Below, piece after piece: positions 1 through 5,137 of a stretch of 5,137 nt of DNA (positions within the stretch are counted from its first letter, which is position 1; every line of letters starts with the position of its first letter). The position numbers and the translations under genes were made by a program. The notes under the pieces were generated by a model that was given only the letters and a program-made list of their open reading frames with translations, did no database searches and was not told the origin of the DNA. The DNA is from Candidatus Latescibacterota bacterium (GTDB taxonomy: Bacteria > Latescibacterota > 4484-107 > B68-G9): the NCBI GenBank assembly GCA_012962735.1, contig DTXA01000372.1, positions 1-5,137 of the forward strand, given 5' to 3'.

Positions 1-97
1 ATCGGAAGACCGGCACGATGTCCAACATAGCCTCTTTCCCAGGCGAGATGTCAGGCCAGAACAAAGGCCACACCAACTTCGTGGATGTCCCTGCCAT
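1..97 (-). CDS. Possible start of an unidentified gene, truncated by window edge
   Basis: An ATG at 95-97 opens a frame of 32 codons without a stop to the window edge. It begins MAGTSTKLVWPLFWPDISPG and continues with KEAMLDIVPVFR. It starts 8 nt after the DUF47 stop and runs in the same direction, as expected of the next operon gene. The ribosome-binding site is weak (only GGGC just upstream). I do not recognise the family. A competing plus-strand frame, 3-119, is also open from the edge and ends in TGA inside the DUF47 3' end; it would be the tail of a convergent gene. Codon third-position G+C is high in both frames and does not separate them clearly. I favour the minus strand because of direction and spacing. 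Confidence 0.35.
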   Translation of the reverse strand, partial: MAGTSTKLVWPLFWPDISPGKEAMLDIVPVFR

Positions 98-105
98 TGC
101 CCAGA

Positions 106-732
106 TTAAGCCATCTTGACCACGATGTCCGAGATAACGTTGGCAGCCTCGTCTCCCCGGTCCGCGCAGTTGCTCAGGTGTCTGTACAGCTCCCTCAGCT
201 TGAGCACCTCTACCAGGCGCTCGACGTCCTTGGGACCGGAAAAGAGGTCAGCTAAGGCCTGGCGGTACAAGCGCTCCACCTGGTTCTCTATAGCCTTTGC
301 CCTCCTGGCGTGGTCCAGGGCGACCCCGGGGTGGTCCTTCAGCCGAACCACCGCCATGTACACCTCGTGGGCCGCGTCCACCAACCGGGAGACCATGGCC
401 CTCAGGTGGTCGTTGGGCCGGACCCCTAAGACGGTCATCTCCTCCACGGTGGTGTTGGCGTAGTCCACGATGTCGTCTATGGCCCGGGAGAGGGAGAATA
501 GGTCCTCCCGGTCGAAGGGGGTCACGAAGGAGCGGTTGAGCTCGTCTATAAGTATCCTCCTGAATTCGTCCGCCTCCTTCTCGGCCGTCTGCACCCGCTT
601 GGCGGCCTCCTCGCTTCCCTCTCTCATAAACTCCTCTAAAGCCTCCATGCCCTCCCAGGTTTTTTCCGCCTGTTCGAGGAGCAGCCGGAGGAATTTGTCC
701 TCTTTGCGCCGGAAGAAGTCTCGTAGACCCAT
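106..732 (-). CDS. DUF47 family (PhoU-like) protein, probable Pit accessory/regulatory protein
   Basis: This 208-residue, highly charged, nearly all-helical protein has the DUF47/TIGR00153 pattern related to PhoU. Visible blocks are GLRDFFRRKEDKFLRLL (2-18), EKEADEFRRIL (51-61, an ExxxD metal-binding-type motif), TPFDREDLFSLSRAIDDIVDYA (71-92), HARRAKAIENQVERLYR (141-157) and a C-terminal LRELYRHLSNCADRGDEAANVI (179-200) that again carries acidic-xxx-Asp spacing. Family members are soluble helical bundles expected to bind divalent metal clusters. They are usually encoded beside pit-type permeases, as in orfA-pit of Sinorhizobium meliloti, and are thought to modulate the transporter. Here the gene follows pit by 12 nt. 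In many genomes the order is the reverse. The start ATG has AGGG seven bases upstream, and the stop is TAA. It is very likely co-expressed with pit; the molecular mechanism is not known from sequence. Confidence 0.93.
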   Translation of the reverse strand: MGLRDFFRRKEDKFLRLLLEQAEKTWEGMEALEEFMREGSEEAAKRVQTAEKEADEFRRILIDELNRSFVTPFDREDLFSLSRAIDDIVDYANTTVEEMTVLGVRPNDHLRAMVSRLVDAAHEVYMAVVRLKDHPGVALDHARRAKAIENQVERLYRQALADLFSGPKDVERLVEVLKLRELYRHLSNCADRGDEAANVISDIVVKMA

Positions 733-739
733 ATCCTTA

Positions 740-743
740 CCCT
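740..743 (-). promoter_or_regulatory. Shine-Dalgarno of the DUF47 gene, next to tandem stops of pit
   Basis: AGGG, seven bases before the ATG at 732, overlaps the second of two in-frame TAG codons (745-747 and 742-744) that end pit. A nearer AAGG at 735-738 is probably too close to the start to be the main site. Confidence 0.6.
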
Positions 744-744
744 A

Positions 745-1734
745 CTAAAAAACTAAAAGGAACAGCCGACATGCCAAAGCGGCCGCCAGGGCAGTGACCG
801 GCACGGTGAACACCCATGCAGCGACTACCTCTCGGACCACACCCCAGCGCACCTTGGAGATACGCTCTGCAGCACCGGCCCCCATAATGGAGGCACTTAT
901 GACCTCGGTGGAGCTGACCGGCCCACCTAAGAGGGCGGCCGAGAGGATGACGATGGCCGATGAGCACTGCGCTGTGAAGCCATGTACCGGACGGACACGG
1001 TAGTATCTTCCTCCTACAGTCCGTATGATCCTCCTGGCTCCGAAAGCGGTGCCCAAGGAAATCCCGAAAGCGCACGCCAACACCACCCACCCCGGCACCG
1101 AGAACTCCGGAAGTGAGCCTACGGCCATAAGCCCCATTACAATGAGCCCCATACCCTTCTGAGCGTCATTGGTCCCATGGCTCAAAGCCAGCGCAAGCAG
1201 CGCCGAAATCTGCGCCCGGTTGAAGAAGATGTTCACCTTAGGGGTCGTTCTCTGTGCCAGGTACATCGCTGTCCACATGAGGAGGTATCCCCCTATCATG
1301 CCCAGTACCGGCGAAAGCACCAGGGCTAAGAATACCTTCTCAAGCCCGGAAGGGAGGATCGCCCTCCAGCCTTGCCCCGCTGCCGTCGCACCTATGAGTC
1401 CCCCTATCAAAGCATGGGAGGAACTTGAGGGAACCCCCAGCCTGTAGGTAATCAGACACCAGGAAACCGCCGCGGATGCGGCAGCTAAGACCACGGGAAC
1501 GGTCACCGCCTCCCTCGCCACGACTTGGTGTCCTATGGTGTCGGCCACAGCGATGCCGAACAGAAAGGGTGCTGCAAGGTGGGCAACAGCGCTCAGGAGA
1601 AGGGCGTATCTGAGGGGCAGGGCCCGGGAAGAGATAGCGGCCGCCACTATGCTCCCGGAGTCGTTGAAGCCGTTCATAAATGTAAATGCAAGGCCTATAC
1701 CTGTCAACAGCCCGGCCTGTATCAACATAGACAT
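745..1734 (-). CDS. pit: Inorganic phosphate transporter, PiT/PHO-4 family (short form)
   Basis: This is a polytopic membrane permease of 329 residues, predicted to import inorganic phosphate (likely as metal-phosphate or with a cation). The length fits the short bacterial and archaeal PiT forms of roughly 330 residues. About ten hydrophobic segments are visible. The two inverted family signatures are present: NGFNDSGS (21-28) and SHGTNDAQKG (185-194), each with the conserved Asn-Asp pair, and the paired loops VPSSSSHALIGG (101-112) and PVSSTEVISASIMGAG (272-287). The second loop has Glu277 where a Thr or His is common in relatives. The reading frame stays open upstream to 1782, but that extension lies inside the LOG gene. 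The ATG at 1734 sits downstream of a GGAGGGGG stretch and one base past the LOG stop, so it is preferred over 1782 or 1728. The gene ends in tandem TAG stops. The DUF47 gene just downstream supports the phosphate role. Confidence 0.94.
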   Translation of the reverse strand: MSMLIQAGLLTGIGLAFTFMNGFNDSGSIVAAAISSRALPLRYALLLSAVAHLAAPFLFGIAVADTIGHQVVAREAVTVPVVLAAASAAVSWCLITYRLGVPSSSSHALIGGLIGATAAGQGWRAILPSGLEKVFLALVLSPVLGMIGGYLLMWTAMYLAQRTTPKVNIFFNRAQISALLALALSHGTNDAQKGMGLIVMGLMAVGSLPEFSVPGWVVLACAFGISLGTAFGARRIIRTVGGRYYRVRPVHGFTAQCSSAIVILSAALLGGPVSSTEVISASIMGAGAAERISKVRWGVVREVVAAWVFTVPVTALAAALACRLFLLVF

Positions 1735-1735
1735 C

Positions 1736-2377
1736 CTACGTCCCCCTCCCGTAGAACGCCTCCACAGCGTCCACCACATCATGCGGACGGTCCACGACCT
1801 GGAAGACCTCCAGGTCTTCAGGGGAGATGTAGGCCTGCTCCAAGAGATGCCCCCGCATCCAGGAGATCAGGCTCTCCCAGTACTCCCTCCCGAACAACAC
1901 CACCGGGAACCTTCCGATGCGGCGGGTCTGGATGAGGGTAGCGGCCTCGAAGAACTCGTCTAAGGTCCCAAATCCTCCGGGGAATATGACGAACGCCTTA
2001 GCGTACTTGATGAACATCACCTTACGGGCGAAGAAGTACCGAAAGGAGAGGCCCTTCTTGACGTAAGGGTTTAGCTTCTGCTCCGAGGGGATTTCGATGT
2101 TCAGGCCGACCGAATCCCCTCCCGCCTCGTACGCACCCCGGTTTGCCGCCTCCATCACTCCGGGCCCTCCGCCGGTTATGATCCCGTATCCGGCCTTCAC
2201 TAACAGCCTTGCGGTCTCTCGGGCGGCCTCGTACAGGGGCGATCCCTCCAGCACCCTCGAGGACCCGAAGATGGTCACAGCAGGGCCCAGACGGGAGAGT
2301 TCTTCAAACCCCTCCACGAACTCGGCCATTATTCGGAAAACCCGCCAGGTATCCTCTTCCCGAAGGTCCCTCTGCAT
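1736..2377 (-). CDS. LOG family protein (TIGR00730, Rossmann-fold nucleotide phosphoribohydrolase-like)
   Basis: This 213-residue cytoplasmic protein belongs to the LOG/'lysine decarboxylase-like' family. Characterised members hydrolyse (cytokinin) nucleoside 5'-monophosphates to free base and ribose 5-phosphate. The old 'lysine decarboxylase' label is a misnomer. Visible features are an N-terminal helical extension (residues 8-30, DTWRVFRIMAEFVEGFEEL), the Rossmann strand and loop VTIFGSSR (34-41), GGGPGVMEAANRGA (69-82), the conserved FFARKVMF region with Arg118 (115-122), and the LOG active-site motif PGGFGTLDE (133-141) containing the catalytic Glu141. The extension and the GLNIEIPSEQ stretch (91-100) place it in the longer, broadly distributed bacterial subgroup, whose physiological substrate is generally unknown. 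The ATG is preceded by GGAGG a few bases upstream. It lies 20 nt after the URO-D-like gene and its TAG stop is one base from the phosphate permease start. The family call is firm; the substrate is open. Confidence 0.93.
   Translation of the reverse strand: MQRDLREEDTWRVFRIMAEFVEGFEELSRLGPAVTIFGSSRVLEGSPLYEAARETARLLVKAGYGIITGGGPGVMEAANRGAYEAGGDSVGLNIEIPSEQKLNPYVKKGLSFRYFFARKVMFIKYAKAFVIFPGGFGTLDEFFEAATLIQTRRIGRFPVVLFGREYWESLISWMRGHLLEQAYISPEDLEVFQVVDRPHDVVDAVEAFYGRGT
1742..1749 (-). promoter_or_regulatory. Shine-Dalgarno of the phosphate permease gene, inside the LOG coding region
   Basis: GGAGGGGG on the minus strand lies 7-10 bases before the ATG at 1734, within the last codons of the LOG gene. 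It decides between the starts at 1782, 1734 and 1728 in favour of 1734. Confidence 0.75.
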
Positions 2378-2381
2378 CTCT

Positions 2382-2386
2382 CCTCC
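2382..2386 (-). promoter_or_regulatory. Shine-Dalgarno of the LOG-family gene
   Basis: GGAGG, in the context GGGAGGAGAG directly before the ATG at 2377, lies in the 20-nt gap after the URO-D-like gene and supports the chosen start. Confidence 0.8.
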
Positions 2387-2397
2387 CGCAAAGTAGC

Positions 2398-3486
2398 TCA
2401 GTACCTCCCATACTCCCGATATGCCTCCAGCAAAGCCTTGAAGTTGTCCAACGGCACGTCGGCCTGGATGTTGTGCGCGGTGCCCAGAATGTAACCCCCT
2501 CCCGGGGCCAGGGCCTCTATCCGGTCCCTTACCTCCCTCTTGACCTCCTCCGGGGTCCCGAAGGGCAGGGTGCGCTGGACCGATATCCCCCCTTGGAAGG
2601 AGAGCCTCTCCTCGAACTCGGCCTTGAGGGCCCAGGGGTCCATATCGGAGGCCTCAGGCTGGAGGGATTGGAGCACATCCAAGCCCCGTTCCAGCATCAA
2701 AGGGATCAGGGGCCGCACGGAGCCACAGGTGTGGTGCATCACCTTCACCCTGTAACTGTGTGCTAGGGCTATGTACTGCCGGAATCCCTCGCCTAAGAAC
2801 TCCTCCCACATAGCCGGCGATATTAGCGGCCCGGACTGGGAGCCGAAGTCGTCCCCCGTAAGGAGGATGTCGAGTTCCCCGTCTGCGGCCTCCAAAATAC
2901 ACCCCTCATATTCTAAATAGAAATCCCGGATGTGGGAGAATATAGTGTGGGCGATCTCGGGGCTCAGGGCCATATCCACAAATATCTGCTCCACTCCTCT
3001 AAGGTACATGGCCGGCTTGAGCTGGGCTATGCGGTTGAGCCGGTCCCCCATAAAGACCGCTGCCCTGCCCTTCCTGTGCACCTCCTCGCACTGGCCCTTG
3101 ATGGGGGTATAGTCGAACCAATCGGGGGAGGGCCAGCGGAGGTAGGAGTGGATCTCCTCCACGGTGCGGGCCGAGGCTAAAGGAGGACTTACGACCTCCC
3201 GGTACGTCTCACGCTCCAGCCCCTCCCCGACCGCGACCCGGACCCTGGGCACGCCCCACAGGTCCTCCTCGCTCCCGTCCGGAAGCCTCCTCAGGGGAGG
3301 ACCTACGTATCTGGGGCCCTCTATATAGCGCAGGTCCACGTCGTAGAGGTCTAAGAGATCCTCCTTGGAGAGGCCGAGGAGGGCCTCCACCTTGCGGTCG
3401 AACCCCTTGGAACTCCATAAGTCCACGGGGACCCTGTCCGGCTCCTCGTGGTCGAGGGCCAGAAGCACCCGTTCCCTTGAGTCCAT
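2398..3486 (-). CDS. Uroporphyrinogen-decarboxylase-like (MtaA/HemE superfamily) protein of unknown substrate
   Basis: This 362-residue protein has the URO-D/MtaA TIM-barrel family pattern: HEEPDRVPVD near the N-terminus (13-22), MGDRLNRI (146-153), GDDFGSQSGPLISPAMW (211-227), HHTCGSVRPLIPLM (251-264), LSFQGGISVQRTLPFGTPEEV (295-315) and GGGYILGTAHNIQADVP (329-345). The Arg-rich RQAGRY motif of true heme-pathway HemE is absent, so a role in heme synthesis is unlikely. His252-X-Cys254 matches two of the three zinc ligands (His-X-Cys...Cys) of cobamide-dependent methyltransferases such as MtaA. At the place where I would put the last Cys, this protein has His338. It may therefore bind a metal and transfer or cleave a one-carbon or carboxyl group, but the substrate is unknown. 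Translation is probably coupled to the upstream kinase: the weak AGGT overlaps the kinase stop region and the gap is 5 nt. The stop is TGA. The superfamily call is secure, the function is not. Confidence 0.88.
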   Translation of the reverse strand: MDSRERVLLALDHEEPDRVPVDLWSSKGFDRKVEALLGLSKEDLLDLYDVDLRYIEGPRYVGPPLRRLPDGSEEDLWGVPRVRVAVGEGLERETYREVVSPPLASARTVEEIHSYLRWPSPDWFDYTPIKGQCEEVHRKGRAAVFMGDRLNRIAQLKPAMYLRGVEQIFVDMALSPEIAHTIFSHIRDFYLEYEGCILEAADGELDILLTGDDFGSQSGPLISPAMWEEFLGEGFRQYIALAHSYRVKVMHHTCGSVRPLIPLMLERGLDVLQSLQPEASDMDPWALKAEFEERLSFQGGISVQRTLPFGTPEEVKREVRDRIEALAPGGGYILGTAHNIQADVPLDNFKALLEAYREYGRY

Positions 3487-3491
3487 ATCGT

Positions 3492-4535
3492 CTACCTGCT
3501 TATGCGGGCTGTGCCGCCCTTGACCGCCTTTTTCACCTCTTCCTCGGTGGCCCAGTTGAAGTCCCCGGGGAAGGTGTGCGCGAGGGCGGAATACCCCCCT
3601 GCGAATTCCACGGCTTCTTGAGGCCCCTTGCCCTTGAGGATGCTGTAGATAAGACCCGCGGCGAAGCTGTCGCCTCCTCCCACCCGGTCCTCTATCTCCA
3701 AGTTCTCGTATATCCTGGAGAGGTAGAACTCCTCATTGTCGTAAAGCAAGGTCCTCCAGTCGTTCAGGAGCCCGGTCTTAGCCACCCTGAGGGTAGTGCC
3801 CACCATCTTTACGTCGGGGTACTGCCGTACCACCTCCCTGACCACTTCCTTGTAACTTTCGGGATCCAGTTGGTCGTACGACTCGGTGGTTCCTGGGGCC
3901 TTTATGCCTAAGGACTTCTCGAAGTCCTCCTCGTTGCCGATGAGCACCTGTATGTAGGGCATAAGCTTCCTTGTGACCTCCTGGGCCCTCTCGGGCTTCC
4001 AGAGCTTGCCGCGGTAGTTGAGGTCGTAGCTTGTGGTCACTCCCATCTCGTATGCGGTCCTGAGGGCCTCGAGGGTGGCCTCTGCGGCCGATTCCGAGAG
4101 AGCGGGGGTGATGCCCGTGGTGTGGAACCACTTCGCTCCACGAAGTACCGACTTCCAATCCACCTCTCCCGGCTTTATGTGGGATATAGCCGAGTGACCC
4201 CGATCGTAGGTCACGGAGCTGGCCCTGGGACCTATGCCGGTCTCTAAGAAGTACAGCCCTACCCGCTCGTACCCCACGCCGTCGAAGGGCACCCAGATTA
4301 TGAGGGAGGTATCCACACTACGCTCCCTGGCCTTGTTGCGGATGAAGCGTCCCGCCCAGTTGTCCACCAGTCGGGAAACCCAGGCCGCTCTTAAGCCTAA
4401 GTTGGTGCAGTTCACCGCCACGTTAAGCTCCGCCCCTCCGACGGTTATCTCTAAGTAATTCGCCTGTTCCAGGCGCATATGCCTGGGCGCGGAGAACCGC
4501 ACCATGGCCTCTCCGAATGTGATCAGGTCGTGCAT
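3492..4535 (-). CDS. kdgK: PfkB-family sugar kinase, probable 2-keto-3-deoxygluconate kinase
   Basis: This 347-residue protein is a ribokinase/PfkB-family kinase, predicted to be cytoplasmic and to phosphorylate KDG to KDPG with ATP. KDPG then normally enters the Entner-Doudoroff/uronate route through KDPG aldolase, which is not in this window. Visible signatures are the N-terminal FGEAMVRFSAP (7-17), the substrate-side GGAELNVAV (33-41), FHTTGITPALSES (137-149), SYDLNYRGKLW (169-179), IGNEEDFEK (199-207), TLR plus NDW (248-260), and the PfkB signature DRVGGGDSFAAGL (283-295). The predicted catalytic base is Asp289, and HTFPGDFN lies at 320-327. The whole pattern matches KDG kinases better than ribokinases or fructokinases, but exact substrate cannot be proven from sequence. 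The ATG is supported by AGGAGG five bases upstream. The TAG stop is 5 nt from the next start, so tight co-expression with the URO-D-like gene is likely. Confidence 0.9.
   Translation of the reverse strand: MHDLITFGEAMVRFSAPRHMRLEQANYLEITVGGAELNVAVNCTNLGLRAAWVSRLVDNWAGRFIRNKARERSVDTSLIIWVPFDGVGYERVGLYFLETGIGPRASSVTYDRGHSAISHIKPGEVDWKSVLRGAKWFHTTGITPALSESAAEATLEALRTAYEMGVTTSYDLNYRGKLWKPERAQEVTRKLMPYIQVLIGNEEDFEKSLGIKAPGTTESYDQLDPESYKEVVREVVRQYPDVKMVGTTLRVAKTGLLNDWRTLLYDNEEFYLSRIYENLEIEDRVGGGDSFAAGLIYSILKGKGPQEAVEFAGGYSALAHTFPGDFNWATEEEVKKAVKGGTARISR
3494..3497 (-). promoter_or_regulatory. Weak Shine-Dalgarno of the URO-D-like gene, overlapping the kinase stop region
   Basis: Only AGGT is seen upstream of the ATG at 3486, and its first base belongs to the preceding TAG-stop/codon boundary of the kinase. 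The weak site and the 5-nt gap suggest translational coupling to the kinase, which is inference. Confidence 0.5.
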
Positions 4536-4540
4536 ACCGT

Positions 4541-4546
4541 CCTCCT
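4541..4546 (-). promoter_or_regulatory. Shine-Dalgarno of the KDG kinase gene
   Basis: Perfect AGGAGG on the minus strand, five bases before the ATG at 4535 and inside the 20-nt gap after ruvB. It fixes the kinase start and lets the gene be translated independently of ruvB. Confidence 0.85.
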
Positions 4547-4555
4547 GTGAACGCT

Positions 4556-5137
4556 TTACAGTAGCGGCATCCTTTTGGCTTTCTTCCTCGTTATTCCGAA
4601 GTGTCTGTAGGCAAGTTCGGTGGCCTTCCGGCCTCTGAGGGTCCGGTGGAGGTATCCCTCCTGTATGAGGTACGGCTCGTATACCTCCTCTATGGTGTCC
4701 TTCTCCTCGCCGACAGCGGCGGCTAAGTTGCCCAGGCCTGCGGGTCCACCGTCGAACTTCTCTATGAGCGTAAGTAGTATCCTTTTGTCCATCTCGTCCA
4801 GGCCCTTCTCGTCCACCTGGAGGAGGCCCAGGGCCCGGTCCGCCACCTCCTTAGTGATCACTCCCCCCGCCCGCACCTGGGCGTAGTCCCTCACTCGCCT
4901 CAGCAGGCGGTTTGCCACCCTGGGCGTCCCCCTCGACCTTCTGGCGATCTCCCGGGCCCCCTCTTGGTCGATCTCGACCTTTAGGATGCTGGCCGAGCGC
5001 AGTACTATGCGGGTGAGGTCCTCGACGCTGTAGAAGTCCACCCTGTCCACGATGCCGAACCGGGACCGGAGGGGGGCGGTTAGCAGCCCGATGCGGGTGG
5101 TGGCGCCCACCAGGGTGAAGGGCTTGAGAGGGAGGCG
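4556..5137 (-). CDS. ruvB: Holliday junction branch-migration DNA helicase RuvB, C-terminal part (5' end outside window)
   Basis: RuvB is the hexameric AAA+ motor that, with RuvA, drives branch migration of Holliday junctions in recombinational repair. The last 193 residues are visible, and the frame is open to the window edge. Visible residues 10-28 carry the sensor-1/arginine-finger region (VGATTR, then PLRSRFG). Residues 69-86 hold the sensor-2 stretch RGTPRVANRLLRRVRDYA. The C-terminal winged-helix domain follows, with FDGGPAGL (128-135), a TIEEVYEPYLIQEGYL block (148-163) and the near-terminal LRGRKATELAYRHFG (167-181). These are diagnostic and the C-terminus looks complete, with a TAA stop. 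The GTG at 5108-5110 is an internal Val in the conserved VGATTR motif, not a start. The Walker A and B motifs lie outside the window. The next gene starts 20 nt downstream with no terminator between. Identification is very secure. Confidence 0.97.
   Translation of the reverse strand, partial: RLPLKPFTLVGATTRIGLLTAPLRSRFGIVDRVDFYSVEDLTRIVLRSASILKVEIDQEGAREIARRSRGTPRVANRLLRRVRDYAQVRAGGVITKEVADRALGLLQVDEKGLDEMDKRILLTLIEKFDGGPAGLGNLAAAVGEEKDTIEEVYEPYLIQEGYLHRTLRGRKATELAYRHFGITRKKAKRMPLL

Noticed and set aside
1735..1782. Upstream extension of the phosphate permease to an ATG at 1782
   Set aside because: It would add 16 residues of Trp/Arg-rich sequence encoded within the LOG gene, while a good ribosome-binding site serves the ATG at 1734.
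1525..1963. Two overlapping plus-strand ORFs of about 140 codons
   Set aside because: Both lie antisense to pit and LOG, have low-complexity Pro/Arg composition in part, and no plausible family.
1736..2377. Lysine decarboxylase
   Set aside because: The PGGFGTLDE and GGGPGVMEAA motifs define the LOG phosphoribohydrolase family; the older lysine decarboxylase label is an annotation error.
2209..2766. Plus-strand ORF of 185 codons
   Set aside because: It spans the LOG/URO-D-like junction antisense to two well-supported genes; its Pro/Arg/Gly-rich translation is typical of a shadow frame in G+C-rich DNA.
2398..3486. True heme-pathway uroporphyrinogen decarboxylase (hemE)
   Set aside because: The N-terminal RQAGRY signature is missing, while an HxC metal motif and the GDDFGSQSGP block of the MtaA-like group are present.
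3477..3911. Plus-strand ORF of 144 codons
   Set aside because: Antisense to the KDG kinase, with no recognisable motif; it arises from the high G+C content of the opposite strand.
5108..5110. GTG as a RuvB start
   Set aside because: It encodes the Val of the conserved VGATTR motif, and the frame continues upstream with RuvB-like residues (PFTL) to the window edge.
1..5137. tRNA, rRNA, CRISPR array, insertion sequence or Rho-independent terminator
   Set aside because: Intergenic gaps are 20 nt or less, no regularly spaced repeats, transposase motifs or terminal inverted repeats were seen, and no stem followed by a T-run was found by eye on either strand.

Overview
The window is a tightly packed stretch of bacterial chromosome of about 60% G+C. 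Every recognisable gene lies on the minus strand, so transcription runs from position 5137 towards position 1. The RuvB C-terminus shows that the source is a bacterium. Arg codons are often AGG and Ile codons often ATA, a habit seen in many thermophilic or anaerobic bacterial lineages. I cannot name the phylum from the sequence.

In transcription order the genes are: the C-terminal part of ruvB (cut by the window edge); a PfkB-family sugar kinase closely resembling 2-keto-3-deoxygluconate (KDG) kinase; a uroporphyrinogen-decarboxylase-like protein of the MtaA/methyltransferase-like type rather than true HemE; a LOG/TIGR00730-family nucleotide phosphoribohydrolase-like protein; a short PiT-type phosphate permease; a DUF47 (PhoU-like) protein that normally partners such permeases; and possibly the start of one more gene running off the left edge. 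The gaps between the recognised genes are 20, 5, 20, 1 and 12 nt. There is no visible terminator or promoter between them, and each gene has some Shine-Dalgarno-like sequence. The simplest reading is one polycistronic unit, or the tail of one, that starts upstream of the window.

Functionally it looks like three modules joined by read-through: DNA recombination (ruvB); a sugar-acid pair (KDG kinase plus the URO-D-like protein, separated by 5 nt); and a phosphate-uptake pair (pit plus DUF47). The LOG gene sits between the last two, one base from the permease gene. The least understood part is the kinase/URO-D-like pair. The URO-D-like protein keeps the His-X-Cys signature of zinc-dependent methyltransferases but has His where I would place the usual third ligand, Cys, and its substrate is unknown. 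No RNA gene, mobile element, CRISPR array or notable repeat was found, and no gene-free stretch longer than about 100 bases exists. I do not see strong evidence for a wholly new system here.
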